DNA of 45,335 bases from an uncultured Clostridia bacterium (GCA_934154805.1 CAKPGM010000014.1:1-45335); one strand, 5' to 3'; numbered from the stretch's first letter, positions 16,293-24,373 are shown. Numbers and translations: made by a program. Notes: generated by a model from the letters alone, not told the origin.

Positions 16293-16570
16293 AGGCAGGA
16301 TAGCGATGATTAACACATCTCCCATACACATAGAAGGACAAGACTTCTAGAGTTAATAAAAGAACAAAAAAGTTATGCAAAAGTGATGCAGAAATTTACC
16401 CAATGAATCCCTAAAAAATACCGTTTAGAGTGCGAAAGTTCACTAAATGAATCTAGTTTTAAGGAAAAGTTCACCCGGTGTACTAAAGCGAGACTTATTA
16501 AATGTGTGTGAGTCATGTAGAGTGTGTAGCAGTGCTACAACTAAAACAGGAACTGTGAACATAAAGGAGA
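16293..16570. other. Decayed or structured intergenic stretch before the CYTH gene
   Basis: No intact gene is visible. A short frame at about 16327-16410 resembles coding remnant (RRTRLLELIKEQKSYAKVMQ). Two AAGTTCAC copies (near 16437 and 16473), GTAGC-AGT-GCTAC and a distal GTGAAC at about 16554 could fold. Base composition is somewhat less AT-rich than the flanks. I cannot match a known RNA class. Confidence 0.35.
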
Positions 16571-16579
16571 GAAATGTAT

Positions 16580-17401
16580 ATGAGTAGTATGGAGTTAGAG
16601 GTAAAAGTCTTAAATATTGAAAAAGAAGAAATAATAGACAAAATAAAAAAAGCAGGGGGAAGATATATTAGTTCGTCAGAACAATATTTATGTGTATATG
16701 ATTTAATGTATATAAATCAAAGATATTATTCTAATTTATATGAGTTAAATAATGAAACTATAGAATTAAGAAAAGATATAGCATTAACTAAAATAAAAAA
16801 TCTTTTTCAAGAAATAGATGAATTATTAAATAATGAAGAAATTAATTTTTTGAAAAGAAATTTTAGAATAAATAAGTTAATAGATATATTTACTTTAGAA
16901 AAACAACAAATATTAGAAATATTGAATAGTAGAGAATTAAATGAATTTATAAATAAGTATAAATCTACTCCTAAAAAATGGGTTAGATTAAGAAAAACTA
17001 TTGAGAAAAAAGAAAACAAAGAGATAAAAGAAAAAACAACTTTAACAATAAAACATATTCTAAGGGATAATGAATCAAACATCCAACAAATGCAAGAAAC
17101 AGAAATAGAAGTAAATTCTTTTGAAGAAACAAATGAAGTGCTTGAAGAATTAGGTTTCTCATATAGAAGTTATCAAGAAAAAAGAAGAGAAAAATATATT
17201 TTAAATGAGCATGAAATAGATATTGACACATGGCCTAAATTATCACCATATATTGAATTTGAAGGAAGAGATAAAAACGATATAGAAAATATATTAAATA
17301 TTTTAGGATATTCGTTTGAAGATACTATTTCATGTACTGTTGATGAGATTTATAAAAAGATTAGTTTAGATATAAATAATATGAAAGAACTTAAATTTTA
17401 A
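16580..17401 (+). CDS. CYTH-domain protein (CyaB/thiamine-triphosphatase-like)
   Basis: The N-terminus MELEVKVL carries the ExExK signature of the CYTH triphosphate tunnel fold. WVRLRKTIEKK, TLTIKH, the EIEV strand and a late PYIEFEGRD follow as the remaining tunnel strands. Members bind organic triphosphates or polyphosphate with a metal. A helical insertion of about 70 residues lies between the first strands and WVRLRKT (about 65-135), making it 273 aa against about 180 for minimal CYTH proteins. ATG 16580 fits AAGGAGA (16564-16570) better than 16574, and an inner ATG at 16589 is possible. A UDG-like gene follows 21 bp later. Confidence 0.82.
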   Translation: MSSMELEVKVLNIEKEEIIDKIKKAGGRYISSSEQYLCVYDLMYINQRYYSNLYELNNETIELRKDIALTKIKNLFQEIDELLNNEEINFLKRNFRINKLIDIFTLEKQQILEILNSRELNEFINKYKSTPKKWVRLRKTIEKKENKEIKEKTTLTIKHILRDNESNIQQMQETEIEVNSFEETNEVLEELGFSYRSYQEKRREKYILNEHEIDIDTWPKLSPYIEFEGRDKNDIENILNILGYSFEDTISCTVDEIYKKISLDINNMKELKF

Positions 17402-17422
17402 TAAGTAAAGATGGAGTAAAAA

Positions 17423-18076
17423 ATGCAATTAAAAGATTTGAGAATTGAATATGATAAATTACAACAGAAGTACGGTGCAAAGGAATTAGACTCTATATAT
17501 AATGGTGGATGTGAAGAGAATCCGGATATATGTTTTGTATTCATGAATCCAACAGGAAGAAATATCGCATCATCAAAAGAATGGAGAGGTTTAAAATCGC
17601 CTTGGATAGGGACAAAGAATATATGGAACTTGTTTTATAAATTGGGATTAACAGACGCAACAATATTTAACCAAATAAGAAATATTAAAGGTAAAGAATG
17701 GACAGAAGACTTTGCAAATCAAGTATATAATGATGTTATAAAACACAAATATTTTATAACTAATCTTGGAAAATGTACACAAGTGGATGCAAGAGAATTG
17801 CCAGATAGTGTTTATCAAAAATATCTGAATTTATTAGAGAAAGAAATAGAAATAATAAATCCCAAAGTAGTAATTCTCTTTGGAAACCAAGTAAGTTCAA
17901 TAGTTTTGAATGAAAAGATTTCGGTTTCACAATGCAGAAAGAAAGTATTTGAAAAAGAGATAAACTCTAAGAAATATAAATTTTATCCAGTATATTACCC
18001 TGTAGGAAATGGTAGCTTTAATGTAGATAAATCAATAGAAGATATAAATTGGATAATGGAAAAAGAACTACAATAG
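17423..18076 (+). CDS. Uracil-DNA glycosylase superfamily protein
   Basis: The protein has 217 aa. It contains CFVFMNPTGRNIASSKEW, which corresponds to the GxNPG-type motif of UDG families 4 to 6. TNLGKCTQVDAREL follows, then PKVVILFGNQVSS, the conserved hydrophobic strand, and a distal YPVYYPVGNGSFN in place of the usual HPS motif. The fold assignment is fairly firm. Glycosylase activity on uracil or another damaged base is inferred, since the final motif lacks the standard His. It is in an operon with the CYTH gene. Confidence 0.75.
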   Translation: MQLKDLRIEYDKLQQKYGAKELDSIYNGGCEENPDICFVFMNPTGRNIASSKEWRGLKSPWIGTKNIWNLFYKLGLTDATIFNQIRNIKGKEWTEDFANQVYNDVIKHKYFITNLGKCTQVDARELPDSVYQKYLNLLEKEIEIINPKVVILFGNQVSSIVLNEKISVSQCRKKVFEKEINSKKYKFYPVYYPVGNGSFNVDKSIEDINWIMEKELQ

Positions 18077-18084
18077 GAACATGG

Positions 18085-18113
18085 TTGACATAAATATAGT
18101 GAGATGCTATAAT
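18085..18113 (+). promoter_or_regulatory. Consensus SigA promoter of the 66-aa membrane protein
   Basis: TTGACA (18085-18090), a 17-bp spacer and TATAAT (18108-18113), plus an extended -10 TG at 18105-18106. All 12 hexamer positions match consensus, the best promoter in the window. Confidence 0.9.
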
Positions 18114-18143
18114 AAAAGTATTCTAAATGTAGGAGGGATTGCT

Positions 18144-18344
18144 ATGCTAGAAAGAATACGGGAATTCTCGTACTGGTTGGGCATAGATCCGCTTTGGATC
18201 TACATTCTCATCGGTCTGACTTTGCTACTATTTGTAGTAAAGTGCAAGTATCCGTGGGCTCCAAAGTGGAAATCCATTACTACTAAAGACAAGGATGGCA
18301 ATATCGTCACCAAATATTACCGTCTAGATGATAAAATTTTATAA
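18144..18344 (+). CDS. Small single-span membrane protein, 66 aa, unknown function
   Basis: MLERIREFSYWLGIDPLW is followed by one membrane segment (about 19-33, IYILIGLTLLLFVV) and a basic, tryptophan-containing tail ending in KDGNIVTKYYRLDDKIL. The frame is open further upstream, but AGGAGGG (18131-18137) fits ATG 18144. It has its own consensus promoter and a strong terminator, so it is a single-gene unit. Its codons (ATC, CTG, CGG, CCG, GTC, ACC) are clearly GC-richer than those of its neighbours. This suggests either recent transfer or selection for high expression. I do not recognise the family. Confidence 0.8.
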   Translation: MLERIREFSYWLGIDPLWIYILIGLTLLLFVVKCKYPWAPKWKSITTKDKDGNIVTKYYRLDDKIL

Positions 18345-18352
18345 ACCAGGTG

Positions 18353-18388
18353 AAAGTGGTAGAGAAATCTACCACTTTTAATTTTTTT
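18353..18388 (+). terminator. Strong terminator after the 66-aa gene
   Basis: AAAGTGGTAGA (18353-18363) pairs perfectly with TCTACCACTTT (18368-18378) around a GAAA loop, followed by TAATTTTTTT. Confidence 0.92.
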
Positions 18389-18389
18389 G

Positions 18390-18398
18390 TGATATAAT
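18390..18398 (+). promoter_or_regulatory. Extended -10 promoter of the Maf operon
   Basis: TGATATAAT (18390-18398) is a consensus extended -10 immediately after the terminator T run. No good -35 is visible, as expected for an extended -10 promoter. Confidence 0.6.
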
Positions 18399-18421
18399 GC
18401 AAAAAAACAGGAGGGAATAAA

Positions 18422-18994
18422 ATGAAAATTATATTAGCATCAGCTTCACCTAGAAGAAAAGAATTATTAGGATATATAACAAAAGATTTTGAAGTAATGG
18501 TTAGTAATGCAGATGAAAGTTTCCAAGAAGGTTTAACAATACAGGAACAATCAAAAAGAATAGCACACTTAAAAGCAAAGAGTGTATTTGACAATACTAC
18601 AGGAGACAGAATAGTGATAGGTTCTGACACTCTAGTATTAAAAAATGGTGAACATTTTGGAAAGCCAAAGAGTGAGCAAGAAGCTTTTGAAATGATTTCG
18701 AGATTACAAAATGATGTTCACGAGGTTATTACAAGTTTGTGTGTAATAATAGAAAAAGATGGAGAACAAAAAGAATATACTGATTATGATATAACAAAAG
18801 TATATCTATCAGAAATAACTCCATCAGAGATCAAAGAATGGATTGATAGTGGAGAGGCTATGGACAAAGCAGGAGCATATGCAATTCAAGGACAATTTTC
18901 TAAATTTATTACTAAGTTTGAGGGAAGCTATAATTCAGTTGTTGGACTACCAGTGCAAAAATTATATCAAATTATAAAAGGTTACTTGGATTAA
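18422..18994 (+). CDS. maf: Maf-family nucleotide pyrophosphatase
   Basis: The 190-aa full-length protein has the N-terminal SASPRRKELL motif, the central GSDTLVL region with GKPKSEQEAFEMI, and the C-terminal GSYNSVVGLP. Maf enzymes hydrolyse dTTP/UTP or modified pyrimidine nucleotides to monophosphates and have been linked to septum inhibition. It heads an operon with an Ppx/GppA-like gene and a HAM1-like gene, all acting on phosphoanhydrides. Confidence 0.93.
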   Translation: MKIILASASPRRKELLGYITKDFEVMVSNADESFQEGLTIQEQSKRIAHLKAKSVFDNTTGDRIVIGSDTLVLKNGEHFGKPKSEQEAFEMISRLQNDVHEVITSLCVIIEKDGEQKEYTDYDITKVYLSEITPSEIKEWIDSGEAMDKAGAYAIQGQFSKFITKFEGSYNSVVGLPVQKLYQIIKGYLD

Positions 18995-19022
18995 AAATTT
19001 ATAAAATAAGGAGAGTTATAAT

Positions 19023-19901
19023 ATGAATAAAATAATAGTAGAAGTAGGATCAACTTGTACAAAGATTGATAAATATAATGGAGAGACTATAGAAAAATTA
19101 CCAGGAAAAACTATTCAATTTAAGAAACATTATACAGAAGACAAAAAACTAAGAGAAGAAGATGTTAAAGAATTAATAAATGAAATCAATAAACTAAAAA
19201 ATGTTAGCGATGATATATATGTATGTGGAACAAGTATATTTAGAACTTTAGAAAATGAAGAAAAGACTATGTTCTTGAATAGATTTAAGAATGAAACAGG
19301 AATAGAATTTAACATAATTACTCAAGAAATGGAAAATGAGCTAACTGTATATGGAGCAACTAGATTTGTCAAAGAAAAAGTATGCGTATTCATTGGCGGT
19401 GGTGGCTCAACAGAAATATCTATATACGATGATGGAATAAAAGAAAGTGTTAATACCAAAATTGGAGTTATTGATGTGATGAATCAATTTAAAGACCTAG
19501 CAAATGATCTAGCAACAACAAAAATAGAGGATGTGGAACAATATCTAAAAGATAAACTAAATTTGCCAAAAGAAAAGTGTGATATATTAATTTTGTCAGG
19601 TGGTGGACACGAAAAGTTTGCAAGATTATCTGGAATCAAATATGAAGATAACACATTATACAAAGATCCAGCAGCTCCAATAATGATGGACATAGAACTA
19701 AGAAAAAAAGAATCAGAAAGATATTTTAAAGAGATATCCTTAGATGAGATAAGAAATAGAGTAGATGATCCAGATTGGTGGTATGCTACAAGAGCAATGT
19801 GTGCATTTGTATTAGTAGTTGCTGAAGCTATAGGAGCTAAATACATAATACCAACAGATATTGCTATGGTATATGGAATTATAGAACGTAATAAGGAGTA
19901 A
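19023..19901 (+). CDS. Ppx/GppA-like phosphatase (ASKHA fold)
   Basis: The protein has 292 aa. The first phosphate-binding loop is EVGSTCTKI, and the second is CVFIGGGGSTEISIYD (about 121-136). LILSGGGHEKFA is near 190. Family members hydrolyse exopolyphosphate or pppGpp. It has only the two N-terminal ASKHA subdomains, with no HD extension, like short Ppx proteins. A GGAG site lies at 19010-19013. The stop is 2 bp before the next start, so expression is coupled to the HAM1-like protein. Confidence 0.8.
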   Translation: MNKIIVEVGSTCTKIDKYNGETIEKLPGKTIQFKKHYTEDKKLREEDVKELINEINKLKNVSDDIYVCGTSIFRTLENEEKTMFLNRFKNETGIEFNIITQEMENELTVYGATRFVKEKVCVFIGGGGSTEISIYDDGIKESVNTKIGVIDVMNQFKDLANDLATTKIEDVEQYLKDKLNLPKEKCDILILSGGGHEKFARLSGIKYEDNTLYKDPAAPIMMDIELRKKESERYFKEISLDEIRNRVDDPDWWYATRAMCAFVLVVAEAIGAKYIIPTDIAMVYGIIERNKE

Positions 19902-19903
19902 GA

Positions 19904-20500
19904 ATGAAAGTATTATTTGCAACAACTAATCCAGCAAAGGTAAAAAAATATAAAGCTGAATTAGAAAAAAGAGGAATAGAACTAATTACTTTAAAAGATA
20001 TAGATGTAAAATTAGATGTAGTTGAAAGCGGAAAAAATGCATTAGAAAATGCATATATACAAGCAAAAGCATACTATGATGTATTAAAAATGCCAACGAT
20101 AGGAATGGACAATAATTTGTTTATAGAAGAATTGCCAGAAGAAAAACAACCAGGAACTTATGTTAGAAGAGTAAATGGCAAAGAGCTAAATGACGAAGAA
20201 ATGATAGAGCATTATACACAATTAGTACGAGAAAACGGTGGAAAACTTACTGTTAAATGGGTGTATGGAATGGTAGTTTGCAGTGAAAAGGGAACAAGTC
20301 AGTACACTTGGCACAAAGACCATTTTTACTTTGTTGATAAGCCTTGTCAAACAAGAAATCCTGGCTATCCACTAGATTCTATAAGTATTGTCCCAGAGTT
20401 TAATAGATATTTAGCAGAACTAACACCAGAAGATAAAATTGAATATAAAAAGAAGGACAACATAGACGCAGTAGTAGACTTTATAGTAAAAAGTGTTTAA
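19904..20500 (+). CDS. Second HAM1-like NTP pyrophosphatase
   Basis: The 198-aa protein starts MKVLFATTNPAKVKKYKAEL, the TxNxxK substrate motif. It has ESGKNALENAYIQAKAYYD, and then IGMDNNLFIEELP where the family usually has DDSGLEVDAL; the Gly-Leu part of the active-site loop is altered. RRVNGKELND and TRNPGYPLDS are further landmarks. It is more diverged than the relative at 11783. Hydrolysis of non-canonical NTPs is likely but the specificity is uncertain. It is last in the maf operon. Confidence 0.75.
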   Translation: MKVLFATTNPAKVKKYKAELEKRGIELITLKDIDVKLDVVESGKNALENAYIQAKAYYDVLKMPTIGMDNNLFIEELPEEKQPGTYVRRVNGKELNDEEMIEHYTQLVRENGGKLTVKWVYGMVVCSEKGTSQYTWHKDHFYFVDKPCQTRNPGYPLDSISIVPEFNRYLAELTPEDKIEYKKKDNIDAVVDFIVKSV

Positions 20501-20511
20501 CAAGTAATAAT

Positions 20512-20721
20512 AAATACGGACTGATATAAATATATTTCTCAAAGCTCTCGTTCAAACAATTTCGCAAGTAGTTCTAAATGAGTTTTACGGCACCCTTCCA
20601 CGTATGGATTCATAAATGAATCCACCTGAACTCTTTCCGTAAAACTTTATTAAGAACTCCTAGGCTCAATCATTTTCAATTCGAGCTTTTCGGCATATAT
20701 TATATCAGTTCGTATTTTTTT
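20512..20721 (+). ncRNA. Large rod-like RNA structure with T-run end
   Basis: The outer stem is 20512-20528 with 20701-20717, 17 bp with one G-U. Inside it are AAAGCTC (20541-20547) with GAGCTTT (20683-20689), AGTTCT (20570-20575) with AGAACT (20653-20658), AGTTTTACGG (20581-20590) with CCGTAAAACT (20637-20646), and an apical TGGATTCA/TGAATCCA hairpin (20605-20624). A T run follows the outer stem. It could be a 6S-like small RNA, a palindromic mobile element or an elaborate terminator of the maf operon. No clear own promoter is seen. Confidence 0.6.
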
Positions 20722-20790
20722 ATTTTGTCACTTACTTGTCACTATTGATAATTTATAATAAAATTGAAATAAATAAAAAGGAGAATGTTT

Positions 20791-21462
20791 ATGGAAATTT
20801 TAAGAGTTGAAAACTTGTGCAAAGAGTATGGAAAAGGACAAACAAAAGTAAAAGCATTAGATAATGTTTCCTTTTCTGTTGAGAAAGGAGAATTTGTTGC
20901 AATAGTTGGTGCATCTGGAAGCGGAAAATCAACATTGTTACATTTATTAGGAGGAGTAGATAGACCAAATAGTGGGAAAGTATTTATAGAAGGCAAAGAT
21001 ATATACAAATTAAACGATGATGAGCTTGCAATATTTAGAAGAAGACAAGTGGGGCTTATATATCAATTTTATAATTTAATTCCAATACTTAATGTAGAGG
21101 AAAATATAACCTTACCTCTAAGCTTAGATGGAAGGAAAGTTGACGAAAAAAGATTAGAAGAATTAATAAATCTATTAGGATTAAGTGGAAGAAGAACACA
21201 TCTTCCAAATGAATTATCTGGAGGACAACAGCAAAAAACATCAATAGGTAGAGCAATGATAACAAATCCAGCAATAATTTTGGCAGATGAACCAACCGGA
21301 AATCTGGACTCGAAATCAAGTGATGAAGTTGTAACATTATTAAAGAAATCAAATAAAGATTATAAACAAACAATAATAATGATTACACATAATCTAGAAA
21401 TTGCAAAGGTGGCAGATAGAATTATAACAATAGAAGATGGAAAGATAGTTAAGGAGGCATAA
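20791..21462 (+). CDS. ABC transporter ATP-binding protein (LolD/MacB/BceA type)
   Basis: The 223-aa protein has Walker A GASGSGKST, a Q-loop YQFYNLIP, the signature LSGGQQQKTSIGRA, Walker B IILADEPTG and the switch His in MITHN. This form pairs with FtsX-type permeases in the mechanotransmission class of ABC systems. ATG 20791 is preferred to 20785 because AAAAGGAG ends at 20783. The permease starts 1 bp after the stop. The pair plus the later two-component system resembles peptide- or antibiotic-sensing export modules. Confidence 0.93.
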   Translation: MEILRVENLCKEYGKGQTKVKALDNVSFSVEKGEFVAIVGASGSGKSTLLHLLGGVDRPNSGKVFIEGKDIYKLNDDELAIFRRRQVGLIYQFYNLIPILNVEENITLPLSLDGRKVDEKRLEELINLLGLSGRRTHLPNELSGGQQQKTSIGRAMITNPAIILADEPTGNLDSKSSDEVVTLLKKSNKDYKQTIIMITHNLEIAKVADRIITIEDGKIVKEA

Positions 21463-21463
21463 T

Positions 21464-24133
21464 ATGAATTTATTAAACAAATTAACTACTAAAAATCTGA
21501 AATTAAACAAAAAAAGAACAGTAGTCACAATAATAGGAATAATGTTATCAATAGCACTAATTACAGCAGTTGCATCTATGGTGGTGAGCTTTAGAAAAAG
21601 TTATATAGAATTTGAAAAAGAAACGAGTGGAAATTATCATTATGCTTTCTTTAATGTAAAAGGCAAAGACTTAAAAGAATTTGAAAACAATAGAGCAATT
21701 GAAAGTTATTATTTAACAAAAGCAAATGGATATGCAAAGGTAAAAGAAAGCAAAAATGATTATAAACCATATGCTTATATAATGGAACTAGATGAAACAG
21801 CTTTTTCAAATTTAGGAATAAAATTAATAGAAGGTAGATTCCCAGAGAAAGAAGACGAAATAGTAATACCAAAACATCTAAGAACCAACGGTGGAGTGGA
21901 ATATAAAGTAGGAGATGTAATAAATCTAGAAGTAGGAGATAGAACATCAGAAGGAATCAAACTTGATCAATCCAACCCATACCATGATGACGAAATGATA
22001 GAAAATGCAAAGGCAAAAACATATAAAATAGTTGGTAGAACAGAAAGACCTTCAAGAGGAGTAGAACCATATACTGCACCAGGTTATACGTTCATTACAA
22101 GAATAACTGAAAAAGGACAAGGAGAAGAAGAATATAATTTATATGCAAGATATACAAAAAAGGCTTTGAAAAATCAGTATAGAACAACCGCAAATATTCT
22201 AGGAATAGATGAAGAACTTATGGAGAAAACAAAATGCGGACAAATAGTTGAAGATCTAAATGAAGAAGGCAAGGTAGTGAAAGAACTAGAAAAGGCTAGA
22301 TACAATTGGAATCCAAATACCACATTAATAAAATTAGAAACACTAACTTTTGGGGAAAGTACAATGAGAGCGTTATATTGTACGGCGGGAGTAGTAGTAG
22401 CAATAATTATAGGAACATCAGTATTTTGTATAAAAAATAGTTTTGATATATCAATAACAGAAAAAACAAGACAATATGGAATGCTTGCAAGTGTAGGAGC
22501 GACAAAAAAGCAAATAAAGAAAAATGTCTATTTTGAAGCTTTGATATTATCTATTATAGGAATTCCATTAGGAATACTATGTGGACTATTAGCTGCATTT
22601 ATATTAATTCATATTACAAACTACTTCCTAGATGAGATGGGAGACATACATCTAATATTCGGAACATCATTTATAGCAATAGCAATGTCTATATTATTAG
22701 GAATAATTACAATATATTTATCTGCAAGAAAAAGCGCAAAAAGAGCAAGCAAAACCAGCCCAATATCAGCAATAAGAAGTAACAACGATATAAAAATAAA
22801 AGCTAATAAAATAAGAAGTCCTAAAATAGTAAGAAAAATATTTGGAATAGGTGGAGAAGTATCTTACAAAAACTTAAAGAGAAACAAGAAAAAATATAGA
22901 ACAACAGTAGTATCAATAATAGTTTGTGTATCAGTGTTTATTGCTTTATATTCTTTTATAAACTTAGCATATAGAACTACAAAAGTAGAATATGGAGAAC
23001 TAAACCACAATATTGCAATATATTTTGAAAAAGGTGATGATGCCCAAAAGATGGCTCAAAAGATAACATCATTAGAAAATATAGATGAAATTTGTGTAGA
23101 ACAAACAGCTGTGTATAATATTAAAGATCCAAAATACACAAAGAAATATTTAAAAGATGTAAATCTTACAGATGATGAGAAAGAAGCAAAGAGCATAAGA
23201 GTATGTTCTGTTGGAGAGCAAGAGTATAAAGAATATTTAAAGAAATTAAACTTAAAATATGAAGATGCAAAAGATAAAGCAATTTTAGTAAATAACAAGT
23301 TTGTTTTAATTGATGATGACAGCACAAAAAACAAAGCAGAAGAAGTGGAAGTCTACGACTACAAAGCAGGAGATGTTTTGCAAGGAGAAACACAAAAAAC
23401 AGAGTATGTTATATTAGATCAAAGCGAAAGCTTAATAAATATGGAAGAAAAGATAACAAAAGGTGAAGAAAAAAATATTCAAATAATTAAAGTGACAAAT
23501 GAAAGACCTTTAGGATTTGAAAATATGCTAACTAGCGAGTTTATCATAGTTAGTGATGAATGTATCAAAGACTTCACCCCATATGGAAGTATAGGAATAT
23601 ATATAAAATCATCAAATCCAGATAAATTACAAGAAGACATAGAAAAAGCATTGACAGGATATAAGGGTGGATATAGTTTAAACAATATAGCCAGATCTGA
23701 GAAAAACCAAAAATCATTATTCGCACTAGTTGCAATATTCTTATATGGATTTATAGCTGTAATTGCACTAATTGGAATAACTAACATATTTAACACAATA
23801 ACAACAAATATGGAACTAAGAAGCAGAGAATTTGCAATGTTAAAAAGCATTGGAATGACTACGAAAGAATTTAATAAAATGATAAGATTAGAAAGTTTCT
23901 TCTATGGAATGAAATCATTATTAATAGGAATTCCAATAGGAGTAGTACTATCATACTTAATATTTAAAGCTCTGTCATCAGGCTCGTTGATGTTAAAATA
24001 TGAATTGCCAATAGTAGGAATATTAATAAGTATAATATCAGTATTTTTACTAATATTCTGCATAATGAAATATTCAATAAACAAAATAAACAAACAAAAC
24101 ACAATAGAAACAATAAGAAACGAGAACATATAG
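21464..24133 (+). CDS. ABC transporter permease with two FtsX domains
   Basis: This 889-aa membrane protein has an N-terminal membrane span (about 18-40), a large extracellular domain (about 45-300) and three spans (about 305-420) forming the first FtsX unit (TRQYGMLASVGATKKQIKK). Another span follows (about 485-505), then a second extracellular domain and three C-terminal spans (about 755-880) with RSREFAMLKSIGMTTKEFNKM. This is the MacB-like or Bce-like architecture used for extrusion of peptides or extraction of molecules from the membrane. The substrate is not evident. A strong terminator follows. Confidence 0.9.
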   Translation: MNLLNKLTTKNLKLNKKRTVVTIIGIMLSIALITAVASMVVSFRKSYIEFEKETSGNYHYAFFNVKGKDLKEFENNRAIESYYLTKANGYAKVKESKNDYKPYAYIMELDETAFSNLGIKLIEGRFPEKEDEIVIPKHLRTNGGVEYKVGDVINLEVGDRTSEGIKLDQSNPYHDDEMIENAKAKTYKIVGRTERPSRGVEPYTAPGYTFITRITEKGQGEEEYNLYARYTKKALKNQYRTTANILGIDEELMEKTKCGQIVEDLNEEGKVVKELEKARYNWNPNTTLIKLETLTFGESTMRALYCTAGVVVAIIIGTSVFCIKNSFDISITEKTRQYGMLASVGATKKQIKKNVYFEALILSIIGIPLGILCGLLAAFILIHITNYFLDEMGDIHLIFGTSFIAIAMSILLGIITIYLSARKSAKRASKTSPISAIRSNNDIKIKANKIRSPKIVRKIFGIGGEVSYKNLKRNKKKYRTTVVSIIVCVSVFIALYSFINLAYRTTKVEYGELNHNIAIYFEKGDDAQKMAQKITSLENIDEICVEQTAVYNIKDPKYTKKYLKDVNLTDDEKEAKSIRVCSVGEQEYKEYLKKLNLKYEDAKDKAILVNNKFVLIDDDSTKNKAEEVEVYDYKAGDVLQGETQKTEYVILDQSESLINMEEKITKGEEKNIQIIKVTNERPLGFENMLTSEFIIVSDECIKDFTPYGSIGIYIKSSNPDKLQEDIEKALTGYKGGYSLNNIARSEKNQKSLFALVAIFLYGFIAVIALIGITNIFNTITTNMELRSREFAMLKSIGMTTKEFNKMIRLESFFYGMKSLLIGIPIGVVLSYLIFKALSSGSLMLKYELPIVGILISIISVFLLIFCIMKYSINKINKQNTIETIRNENI

Positions 24134-24140
24134 AAAATAA

Positions 24141-24184
24141 AAATCTAACTTGCAGATGAAAATCTGATAAGTTAGATTTTTTTA
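24141..24184. terminator. Bidirectional terminator between permease and cassette 2
   Basis: AAATCTAACTT (24141-24151) pairs with AAGTTAGATTT (24169-24179), with an inner CAGAT/ATCTG stem, and T or A runs on both sides. It ends the ABC operon. It would also stop transcripts leaving cassette 2 leftward in its present orientation. Confidence 0.88.
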
Positions 24185-24199
24185 TTTACGAAATTTTTA

Positions 24200-24218
24200 A
24201 TTAAACATATAATTTAAT
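24200..24218 (+). repeat. Inverted repeat, left arm of cassette 2
   Basis: This 19-bp arm is a perfect reverse complement of 24355-24373. It is the presumed crossover site. Confidence 0.85.
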
Positions 24219-24236
24219 TAAAATTAACTACTTTTA

Positions 24237-24265
24237 TTTATAGCATAGCTGTAAGGAAAAATCAA
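24237..24265 (-). promoter_or_regulatory. Promoter inside cassette 2, facing away from the gene
   Basis: Read on the minus strand: TTGATT (24260-24265), a 17-bp spacer and TATAAA (24237-24242), with an extended -10 TG at 24244-24245. It is slightly closer to consensus than the copy in cassette 1. Confidence 0.8.
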
Positions 24266-24354
24266 TACTAAAAAATAAAGAAATTCGAAAAACAGAGGTA
24301 CCCGAAATTAAATATTACTTAATATAATGCAGACTGTGAAAATCATAGTTTTTT

Positions 24355-24373
24355 ATTAAATTATATGTTTAAT
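24355..24373 (-). repeat. Inverted repeat, right arm of cassette 2
   Basis: This is the partner of 24200-24218. It lies upstream of the gene's binding site at about 24432. Confidence 0.85.

Larger units (their letters stand above)
24200..24373 (-). promoter_or_regulatory. Putative invertible promoter cassette 2 (OFF orientation), 174 bp
   Basis: ATTAAACATATAATTTAAT (24200-24218) and ATTAAATTATATGTTTAAT (24355-24373) are perfect 19-bp inverted repeats. The promoter inside points left, away from the pilin-like gene at 24448 and into the terminator at 24141. The length equals that of cassette 1 exactly. The promoter half (24200-24265) matches the reverse complement of 170-236 at about 88%. The other half is not obviously homologous. 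Each arm has the form ATTAAA-N7-TTTAAT with N7 the same in both arms, as tyrosine recombinases require. Inversion is inferred. Confidence 0.8.
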
